Assembly: GCA_964653555.1 (NCBI GenBank)
Contig: CAZZFT010000002.1
Span: 1 to 64,000, forward strand
DNA: 64,000 nucleotides
Reading direction: 5' to 3'
DNA from: JAHEJV01 sp964653555
Lineage (GTDB): Bacteria; Myxococcota_A; UBA9160; SMWR01
The position numbers and the translations under genes are program-made. Positions 52,925 through 59,920 of the stretch are shown here, piece by piece. Under the pieces are notes generated by a model. It searched no databases, had not been told where the DNA came from, and saw only the letters and a list, made by a program, of their open reading frames with translations. Numbering within the stretch: position 1 is the stretch's first letter; every line of letters begins with the position of its first letter.

Positions 52925-53722
52925 TCAGTCGCCGCGGCCGGCGTCGAGGAACTCGAGGACGAGGTCGGCCAGGGCCGTCGGTTGGTCGAGGTCGGCCAGG
53001 TGCCCGGCACCCGCGATGCTGCGCAGGGTGACCGGACCGGCGATCGCGTGCTCGAAGCGCTTCGCGTGAGAGGCGGGGATGATTCGGTCCTCGGTACCCC
53101 AGACCAGGAGGGTGGGCTGGGCGACGCGGTGCAAGCGCTTCCCGATGCGCGTGTCGCCCAGGGGCCACAGCCAGCGGGCGGCAGCCTCCATCGCCCGCAC
53201 CCGTTCGATGTCCCACTCGGTCTCGTCGGCGCCGGGAGGGCATGCGAAGGCCTGCTCGAAGAGCTCCGCGCCGCCATCCATGAGCAACTTGGCCTGGTCG
53301 CGAGGGCGCTGGCCGAAGACGTCTTCTGTCGGCTCCCGCTCGTCGAAGAAACCGAACGGCGAGACGAGGACGAGCCGACGCACCAGCCCCCTACCGACCG
53401 CGGCGGCCTCGACGGCCAGAGAGGCGCCGACCGAGACGCCCACCAGGTCCTTGCCTTCGAGGCCAGCCGCCTCGAGCAGATCCAACATCGCGACCACCCA
53501 GTCGAGGCGCTCATCGAGCAGATCGTGGCCCTCGGAACCGGGGAAGCCCGGCGGAGACGCCACGATCACCCGCCGTCGGCCCGCCAAGCGGTCGAGGAAG
53601 GGGGTCCAGCGGGGCGTGCCGCCGAGCCCGGGCAGGAAGCCGATCGTTTCCCCCTCGCCCTTCTCCCAGATCCGGCAGCGGCGTCGGTTCACCTCGACGA
53701 AGCGTTCGATCACCCCGCTCAT
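52925..53722 (-). CDS. Alpha/beta hydrolase
   Basis: A 265-aa alpha/beta-hydrolase-fold protein. The oxyanion region is IGFLPGLGGTPRWTPFLDRL, and the nucleophile elbow is GVSVGAS (Ser at about 104). The acid Asp is in VWGTEDRIIP and the catalytic His in GAGHLADLDQP. The set resembles C-C bond hydrolases and esterases such as MhpC/lactonase types, consistent with a ring- or ester-opening step after a monooxygenase. The ATG at 53722 overlaps the TGA of the LLM gene upstream (ATGA), so the two are coupled. Confidence 0.9.
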   Translation of the reverse strand: MSGVIERFVEVNRRRCRIWEKGEGETIGFLPGLGGTPRWTPFLDRLAGRRRVIVASPPGFPGSEGHDLLDERLDWVVAMLDLLEAAGLEGKDLVGVSVGASLAVEAAAVGRGLVRRLVLVSPFGFFDEREPTEDVFGQRPRDQAKLLMDGGAELFEQAFACPPGADETEWDIERVRAMEAAARWLWPLGDTRIGKRLHRVAQPTLLVWGTEDRIIPASHAKRFEHAIAGPVTLRSIAGAGHLADLDQPTALADLVLEFLDAGRGD

Positions 53723-54957
53723 CGCGGATCCCCGCTCGAGCGCTTGGCACGAGTCGTCGCGCCCTGGGGCCACCAGTGGTCCTCCCACTCGTCGTCGTAG
53801 AGGTCGGCGAGCTGAGGAGCCACCCGCTCTGCGAACAGGCGCAGGTTCTCGAGCACGAGCTCGTGCTTCATGTTCCCGAACTGGAGCATCAGCATCAGGT
53901 GGCCGACGTTCAGGTCCGTCACGGCTTCGCGCAGCTGCGAGGCGACCTCGTCGGGATTGCCGATGATCACGAAGCCGTTCTTGACGATGCTCTCGAAGTC
54001 GGTCGCGACGCCGGTGGAGGCTACCTTCGCGGCGGTGGCCACCGAGGAGGCCGCCTTCGCGCGACGTGTCATCTCGCTCGTGTAGCCGGGCGGATCGACG
54101 AAGCGCGGGCTCACGCGGAGGCAGCGGTTGTAGAAGTACTCCGCGGGCTCGCGGTAGAGGTCCCATGCCTCCTCGGTAGTCTCGGCGACGCCGACGAACT
54201 GCAAGAAGCCACTCCTGTAGGGATTCCGATCCTTCTTGATCCTGTCCATGTAGCCCCAGAACTCGGTCACCGCGGTGCGCGCGAACTGGTAGCCGAAGTA
54301 GGACAGGTAACAGAACACGTAGTCCATCCGCGCGCACCATTCCCAGGTCTCGATGGAGCCGCCTCCGGGCACCCAGATCGGGGGATGGGGCTTTTGGATC
54401 GGACGCGGCCACGGGTTCACATAGCGCTGATCATTGAAGCGGCCGCGAAACGAGAAGGGCTTCTCTGCCGTCCACGCCCGCGTGATCAGGTCGTGGGCCT
54501 CGTAATAGCGCTGCCGCAGCGTGCTCGGGTTCTGGCCGTAGGCGTAGCAGGTGTCCATCGGGGTTCCGACTGGGAAGCCCGCGATGATCCGCCCGCCCGA
54601 CATGCAGTCGAGCATGGCCATCTCCTCTGCCACGCGCATCGGCGGGTTGTAGAGGGCGAGCGAGTTGCCGAGCAGGCAGATCGCCGAGTCGCGCGTGTTC
54701 CGTGCCAGGGTCGCGGCGATCAGATTCGGGGAGGGCATCAGCCCGTATCCGTTGGAGTGGTGCTCGTTCACGCAGACGGCATCGAAGCCCAGCTCGGCGG
54801 CGGCCTCGAGCTCGCCGATGAAGTCGTTGTACATCCCACCGGCTTCGACGGGATCGAAGAGGTTCGGATCGACGTCCACCCACACCGAGCGGTACTTCTC
54901 GGCGAAATCGTCCGGCAACTTCGTGTAGGGCATCAAGTGGAAGAACATCAGTTTCAT
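53719..54957 (-). CDS. LLM-class flavin-dependent monooxygenase
   Basis: A 412-aa luciferase-like monooxygenase, longer than the others here. The first strand is MKLMFFHLMPYTKLP, then GFDAVCVNEHHSNGYGLMPS, ICLLGNSLALYNPPMRVAEE and the flavin segment GRIIAGFPVGTPMDTC. The substrate lid loop is extended, and IPKPH-type IQKPHPPIWVPGGGS closes the barrel. This branch includes the large alkane- and terpenoid-type LLM enzymes that use FMNH2. It is coupled to the alpha/beta hydrolase by a 4-base overlap and follows the paralogue at 55057 by 99 bases. Confidence 0.93.
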   Translation of the reverse strand: MKLMFFHLMPYTKLPDDFAEKYRSVWVDVDPNLFDPVEAGGMYNDFIGELEAAAELGFDAVCVNEHHSNGYGLMPSPNLIAATLARNTRDSAICLLGNSLALYNPPMRVAEEMAMLDCMSGGRIIAGFPVGTPMDTCYAYGQNPSTLRQRYYEAHDLITRAWTAEKPFSFRGRFNDQRYVNPWPRPIQKPHPPIWVPGGGSIETWEWCARMDYVFCYLSYFGYQFARTAVTEFWGYMDRIKKDRNPYRSGFLQFVGVAETTEEAWDLYREPAEYFYNRCLRVSPRFVDPPGYTSEMTRRAKAASSVATAAKVASTGVATDFESIVKNGFVIIGNPDEVASQLREAVTDLNVGHLMLMLQFGNMKHELVLENLRLFAERVAPQLADLYDDEWEDHWWPQGATTRAKRSSGDPR

Positions 54958-55056
54958 GCGCCCTGCTCCGCCACCGTCGCTGCGCCACGCCTCGGCTGGC
55001 CGGCAGCGCTCTGCTAGCAGCGCTCCGCTGGCCTACAACCGGCGAACAGCATCCGT

Positions 55057-56154
55057 TCACTCGAACTCGGGGATCACGTACTTCCCGATCAGCTCGATCG
55101 TCTGCATCACCTTCGCATGAGGGATCGCATGGGGGTTCACTAGACACAGCAGGATGTCGACGCCCGCCGCCTCGTAGGCCCGGCATGATTCGATCACCTG
55201 GTCCGGATCGCCGCAGATCACGGCCTTGCTGTCACGCAGGGTCGAGAACGCCATCGCGTTCTCGTCCTCGAACATGCCATCCGTCGCACCCGTGTACGCG
55301 TAGGTGCCGAGGTCTTGTTTCATCTCTCGCAGCCACTCCGCGACCCCACGCACGTTTCTGAAGCCGACCTCGTTGTACCACTCGAAGGACTTCGCGGAGA
55401 TCTCGTAGGACTCCTTCTTCGTGGGTGCGCAGTTGACCATCGTGAACGCGGCTACCTGGTTGTTGACGAACTTGCCCAGCGGCTTCTTGCAGGCCACGAC
55501 GGCGGCGCGGTAGAGATCGACCTGCTTCTTGAGATCTTCGGGCGGTCGCCCGACGCCGAAGGAGCACAGACCCAACCCCAGCTCGCCCATCATCTGGTGT
55601 CCGTCGTCGGTACCCGTGGCGCCAAAGACGGGCGGATGGGGATCCTGGAGCGGTTTCGGCACCACCCGGCGCTTGGGCATCGACCAGTACTTGCCCTCGA
55701 ACTCGTACTCGTCGTTCGCCCAACAGCCTATGATGTGCTCGACAGCTTCCCGCCACATGGGTCGCGTCTCGGCCGGGTTGATGCCGAACCCCTCCATCTC
55801 GATGCGGCTCACCGACCGCCCGGTTCCGAAATCGACGCGCCCGCCGCTCAGCAGATCGAGCACCGCGACGGACTCCGCGGAGCGGATCGGGTGGTTGTAC
55901 GGCTTCGGGGCCAGGCGGACGCCATAGCCAATGCGCAGGTTCTTGGTCCGCGCGGCGATCGCACCATAGAGGACCTCGGGATTGGAGCAGTGCGAGAACT
56001 CCTCGAGGAAGTGGTGCTCCACAGTCCAGAAGGCGTGGAATCCGAGCTGATCCGCGAGCACGGCCTCCTCGATCGTGTCATGGAAGGCCTGGTACTCGCT
56101 CATCTTCGTCCAGGGACGGGGAACCGGAATCTCATAGAACAGGGCGAACTTCAT
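55057..56154 (-). CDS. LLM-class flavin-dependent monooxygenase
   Basis: A 365-aa luciferase-like monooxygenase, a clear paralogue of the 49236-50336 product. Both begin MKFALFYEIPVPRPW and share FWTVEHHFLEEFSHCSNPEV, and both end in GKYVIPEF. They differ in the variable lid (GFRNVRGVAEW versus VLGMHAQMADW). The flavin segment is GRVDFGTGRSVSRIEMEGFG. It is the first gene of the minus-strand run that continues to the DUF35 gene at 46789 and is divergent from an aldehyde dehydrogenase across 397 bases. Confidence 0.93.
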   Translation of the reverse strand: MKFALFYEIPVPRPWTKMSEYQAFHDTIEEAVLADQLGFHAFWTVEHHFLEEFSHCSNPEVLYGAIAARTKNLRIGYGVRLAPKPYNHPIRSAESVAVLDLLSGGRVDFGTGRSVSRIEMEGFGINPAETRPMWREAVEHIIGCWANDEYEFEGKYWSMPKRRVVPKPLQDPHPPVFGATGTDDGHQMMGELGLGLCSFGVGRPPEDLKKQVDLYRAAVVACKKPLGKFVNNQVAAFTMVNCAPTKKESYEISAKSFEWYNEVGFRNVRGVAEWLREMKQDLGTYAYTGATDGMFEDENAMAFSTLRDSKAVICGDPDQVIESCRAYEAAGVDILLCLVNPHAIPHAKVMQTIELIGKYVIPEFE

Positions 56155-56551
56155 GACCTTCCTTCGACTGGGGTTCCTCCGGAGAACCCGGTGGACAGGG
56201 ATGGACCGAGCAGGGCGCCTCGCGGCGCCACGCGGACGTGGTGGGACGGCTCGTGCACTGCGACGAACTCTCCCGATGAGCGCTCCCACCCATGCTCTCT
56301 GGTGGATCGGATCCGAAGCCACCCTGCCATTTTTTGCGATTTAGGCAATCTAGATACCTATATTGTCACATACACGCATCCAAGACGGATTTTATGGTAC
56401 GGTACCGTGATAAGCAATGGAATTGATCGCGGGGGATCGGATCCCTTCGGCCGTGTGTTTCGGACCCGGTCCGGATCGGCGTTCGAGCGTCACGGTCGGC
56501 ACCAAAGAGGGGGATTCTTCTCGCGAGATTCGGCCATCGGGAGAGCGAAAC
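56155..56551. other. Divergent intergenic region between LLM and aldehyde dehydrogenase genes
   Basis: 397 bases with no credible gene. The left 170 bases are GC-rich. Positions 56330-56420 are AT-rich and hold TTGCGATTTAGGC (56334-56346), resembling the motif at 3340 and 11683, and a palindrome at 56399-56408. This is the likely promoter area for both flanking units. The short frames that cross it have no coding character. Confidence 0.5.
56399..56408. promoter_or_regulatory. 10-base palindrome in divergent promoter
   Basis: ACGGTACCGT is a perfect palindrome in the AT-rich part of the region between the LLM gene (minus) and the aldehyde dehydrogenase (plus). Its outer half-sites ACG/CGT are the same as those of ACGATATCGT at 32435-32444, in another divergent promoter of the catabolic island. 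It could be a regulator site. Confidence 0.35.
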
Positions 56552-57961
56552 ATGACCCATTACGCCACTCTAACGATCGACGGCAAGCCGGCTATCGGCG
56601 CCGCCTCCTTTCCGGTGATCGACCCCGCTCGGGGGACTCCCTTCGCGGACTGTCCCAGTGCCGACGCGTCCCAGGTGGACGCCGCGGTCGACGCGGCCCG
56701 ACGGGCGTTTCCGAGCTGGGCCGTCCTCACCCAGTCCCAACGTCGGGACGCGCTCCGCGCGGTGGCCGCGATCATCAGCGAGAACGTCGACGAGCTGGCC
56801 CGTCTGCTGACCCAGGAGCAGGGGCGGCCGCTTCCCCGCGCGCGGGACGAGGTGTTGGGCATGCCCGCGCTGCTCGAGACGACGGCGCGCTTCGAGATCC
56901 GAGACGAGATCGTCCGCGAGGACAAGCGGGTGCGCGTCGAGCTGCGCCGGAAGCCGGTCGGCGTCGTCGCCGCCATCGCGACCTGGAACTACCCGCTGAT
57001 GGTCGCTGCGGGAAAGATCTGGCCCGCGCTGCTCGCCGGCAACACGGTCGTGCTCAAGCCATCGCCGTACACGCCGCTGTCGACCCTTCGGCTCGGAGAG
57101 CTCGTGCGGGAGGCCCTGCCGCCGGGCGTCCTCAACATCGTCGCGGGCGGCGAAGAGGTCGGGCGCTGGCTCACGGAGCATCCAGGCGTCCGCAAGATCA
57201 CCTTTACCGGCTCGGTTCCCGTCGGCAAGAAGATCATGGCCGCCGCGGCAGCCGACCTGAAGCGCATCACGCTCGAGCTCGGTGGCAACGACCCCGCGAT
57301 TGTTCTTGCCGATGCGGACATCGGCAAGATCGCCAAGAAACTCTTCTGGGGTGCGTTCACTAACTCCGGACAGCTGTGCGTCGCCGCAAAGCGGGTCTAT
57401 GTGGAGGAGCCGGTCTATCGGCCGCTGGTGGACGCCCTTCGCTCGATCGCGCAGTCGATCAAGGTGGGAGGCGGCTTCGAGTCGGACGTCGACCTCGGTC
57501 CCGTCAACAACCGCGCCCAGTTCGAGCGCGTGAACGAGCTGATCGAGTCGGCGCGCAGGGACGGCGCCACCTTCGTCACGGGTGGCGAGCCCTTGGGCGG
57601 GGACGGTTACCTGATCGCGCCCACGATCGTTACGGGCCTCTCCGACGGCAGCCGCCTCGTCGACGAAGAGCAGTTCGGACCCGCCCTGCCCATCGTCCCG
57701 GTGCGAGACGCCGAGGACGCACTCGAGCGGGCCAACGCGACGCACTTCGGACTTGGGGGCTCGATCTGGACCTCCGATCGCGAGCGTGGCAGGAGTCTGG
57801 CCGGACGGCTGGAGTGCGGCACGGGCTGGGTCAACCAGCACGCCTCCTTTGCCTTCGAGGCGCCCTTCGGCGGCTGGAAGTGGTCCGGCGTGGGTTACGA
57901 GAACGGTCCCATCGGGCTCGAGGCGTTCACGGAGCTCCAGGTGATCTCGGAGGCTCTCTGA
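56552..57961 (+). CDS. Aldehyde dehydrogenase family protein
   Basis: A 469-aa aldehyde dehydrogenase. The Rossmann segment is AAIATWNYPLMVAAGKIWPA. The general base Glu is in ITLELGGNDPA, the nucleophile Cys in NSGQLCVAAKRV, and EEQFGPALPI follows. It is slightly short compared with the usual 480-500 aa and belongs to the medium-length betaine/benzaldehyde-type branch. The ATG at 56552 has ATCGGGAGAG upstream. The next gene, an SDR, starts at the base after this stop, and a Zn alcohol dehydrogenase follows, so the unit probably converts an alcohol via aldehyde to acid. Confidence 0.92.
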   Translation: MTHYATLTIDGKPAIGAASFPVIDPARGTPFADCPSADASQVDAAVDAARRAFPSWAVLTQSQRRDALRAVAAIISENVDELARLLTQEQGRPLPRARDEVLGMPALLETTARFEIRDEIVREDKRVRVELRRKPVGVVAAIATWNYPLMVAAGKIWPALLAGNTVVLKPSPYTPLSTLRLGELVREALPPGVLNIVAGGEEVGRWLTEHPGVRKITFTGSVPVGKKIMAAAAADLKRITLELGGNDPAIVLADADIGKIAKKLFWGAFTNSGQLCVAAKRVYVEEPVYRPLVDALRSIAQSIKVGGGFESDVDLGPVNNRAQFERVNELIESARRDGATFVTGGEPLGGDGYLIAPTIVTGLSDGSRLVDEEQFGPALPIVPVRDAEDALERANATHFGLGGSIWTSDRERGRSLAGRLECGTGWVNQHASFAFEAPFGGWKWSGVGYENGPIGLEAFTELQVISEAL

Positions 57962-58783
57962 GTGGAGACCCTGCACGCTCGGGAGCCTTCCAGTCTGTCC
58001 GACGGGCGCGGTCGGCTGCAGGGACGCCGCGTCCTCGTCCTCGGCGCGGGGACGGACAAGGTGGAGAACTTCGAGTCCCTGCCCGGTAACGGACGAGCGA
58101 TCGCCGTGCTGGCCGGATGCGAGGGTGCCGCCGTCGCGTGCGTCGACCGCGACTCGGCGGCGGCCGCCGCGACCGCCGAGGCCATCATCGCAAAGGGAGG
58201 CAAGGCCGACGTGGTCGTCGCTGACGTCGCCGACCCGGAGCGCTGTCGGACCCTCGTGGAAGAAAGTGCCGCGAAGCTAGGCGGACTCGACGGGCTCGTT
58301 CTCAACGTCGGCATCTTCCTCGGTCGCAAGCTGTCCGGAACTTCCGGCGACGATTGGGACCGGTCCTTCGAGATCAACGTGCGCTCCCACGCCCTGGTCT
58401 CGACACACGCGATGGAGATCTTCCCCCCCGGCTCCTCGATCGTGTTCACGGGCTCGGTGGCCGGTCTGGGCGTGCCGGCCTATCCCACGATGGCGCCGGC
58501 CTACGACGCCTCCAAGGCGGCGCTGCTCGGACTCAGTCGGCACCTGGCCAACGAGGGCGCGCGCCGTGGGATCCGCGCCAATCTGATCGCCCCGGGCCTG
58601 ATCGACACTCCGCTCCAGCGGCGGATCGCCAAGGGCAAGGATCCGATCGTGGACCAGGTTCCCCTGCGTCGCGCGGGCAGCGCCTGGGAGGTCGCCTACG
58701 CCGCCGTCTTCCTGCTGTCCGGCGAGTCGAGCTACGTAACCGGACAGGTGCTCGCCGTGGACGGCGGCATGACGATGCGTTGA
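57962..58783 (+). CDS. SDR-family oxidoreductase with altered cofactor loop
   Basis: A 273-aa SDR. The first strand runs VLVLGAG and is followed by TDKVENFESLPGNGRAIA, an insertion where TGxxxGxG is normally compact. The Gly-rich turn is thus moved to PGNGRA. The rest is ordinary: LVLNVGIFLGR in place of NNAG, a Ser in IVFTGSVAG, MAPAYDASKAAL with the catalytic Tyr/Lys, and a closing AVDGGMTMR. Its GTG start is at the base after the TGA of the aldehyde dehydrogenase, so it must be cotranslated. The substrate is unknown. Confidence 0.82.
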   Translation: METLHAREPSSLSDGRGRLQGRRVLVLGAGTDKVENFESLPGNGRAIAVLAGCEGAAVACVDRDSAAAAATAEAIIAKGGKADVVVADVADPERCRTLVEESAAKLGGLDGLVLNVGIFLGRKLSGTSGDDWDRSFEINVRSHALVSTHAMEIFPPGSSIVFTGSVAGLGVPAYPTMAPAYDASKAALLGLSRHLANEGARRGIRANLIAPGLIDTPLQRRIAKGKDPIVDQVPLRRAGSAWEVAYAAVFLLSGESSYVTGQVLAVDGGMTMR

Positions 58784-58806
58784 ATGCGGAAAGGGGAGGA
58801 TCGTCC

Positions 58807-59886
58807 ATGAGAGCCGCTGTGTTGTACGAGCCCGGCAAGGATCTCGTCGTGGAGGAGGTGCAGGTGGACCGACCCGGACCGCACGAGGTGCTGGTCCGGA
58901 CCGCGGCCAGCGGCGTCTGCCACAGTGACCTCCACTTCCAGCAGGGCAAGAGCCCGTACCCATTGCCCGTGATCCTGGGACACGAGGCCTCGGGCGTGGT
59001 GGAACAGGTCGGATCCGAGGTGCGCTACGTCGCACCGGGCGATCACGTCGTGACCTGCACGGCGGTGTTCTGCGGACAGTGCCGGTTTTGCATGTCGGGG
59101 CGCCCCTATCTCTGCGGTGGCGCTTCGACGCGGCGCGCCAGGAACGAAGGGCCGCGCCTGGCGCGCGACGGCGCCAAGATCAACCAGTACATCCACGTCG
59201 GCTCCTTCGCGGAGCAGATGCTCCTCCACGAGAACGTGATCACCAAGATCCGACCCGACGCCGACCTGGTACGCGCGTGTCTGTTGGGCTGCGCGGTGGT
59301 GACGGGGGTCGGTGCCGTCGTCAACAGCGCCGACATCGAGCCCGGCAGCCGCGTGGCGGTCTTCGGCTGCGGGGGCGTCGGATTGTTCGCGGTCCAGGGC
59401 GCCGCGCTCGCCGGCGCCGGCAGGATCATCGCCGTCGACACCAAGCCCGAGAAGCTCGAGCTCGCGCGGCGCCTCGGAGCCACCGACGTGGTCGATGCCA
59501 GCCAGGAGGATCCGGTGGCGGCGATCCGGGAGCTCTCCGGAGGGGGCGTAGACTACTCCTTCGAGGTGATCGGAAACCGGAACACCGTGGCGCAGTGCTT
59601 CGACGTGCTCGACCTGGGCGGCACCGCAACGGTGGTCGGCCTGATGCCCGCCGGCACCAAGGTGGAGATCCCCAGCGAGGGGCTCATGTTCCGCAAGCTC
59701 CAGGGGACGTCGATGGGCTCGACCCGTCCGCGGATCGACATCCCGCGCTACGTCGACTTCTACCTGTCGGGCAAGCTCAAGCTCGACGAGCTGATCTCGC
59801 AGCAGATTCCGCTGGAAGGTGTGAACGACGCCTTCCGCGCCCTGGAGCAGGGCTCCGTCGCCCGCAGCGTGATCACCTTCGGATGA
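58807..59886 (+). CDS. Zinc-dependent alcohol dehydrogenase (medium-chain)
   Basis: A 359-aa MDR alcohol dehydrogenase. The catalytic zinc ligands are in GVCHSDLHF and LGHEASG plus a later Cys (LLGCAVVTGVG). The structural zinc loop is CGQCRFCMSGRPYLC (C-x2-C-x2-C-x7-C). The Rossmann turn VAVFGCGGVGLFAVQGA and the Asp in AVDTKPEKLE suggest NAD. It resembles the class III / NDMA-dependent branch. The ATG at 58807 is preceded by AAAGGGGAGG. It is the last gene of the unit ALDH-SDR-ADH and converges with the hydantoinase pair. Confidence 0.93.
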   Translation: MRAAVLYEPGKDLVVEEVQVDRPGPHEVLVRTAASGVCHSDLHFQQGKSPYPLPVILGHEASGVVEQVGSEVRYVAPGDHVVTCTAVFCGQCRFCMSGRPYLCGGASTRRARNEGPRLARDGAKINQYIHVGSFAEQMLLHENVITKIRPDADLVRACLLGCAVVTGVGAVVNSADIEPGSRVAVFGCGGVGLFAVQGAALAGAGRIIAVDTKPEKLELARRLGATDVVDASQEDPVAAIRELSGGGVDYSFEVIGNRNTVAQCFDVLDLGGTATVVGLMPAGTKVEIPSEGLMFRKLQGTSMGSTRPRIDIPRYVDFYLSGKLKLDELISQQIPLEGVNDAFRALEQGSVARSVITFG

Positions 59887-59920
59887 CGCGAGCGGTGGGC
59901 GGCCTCTCCCCGTCCATCTC

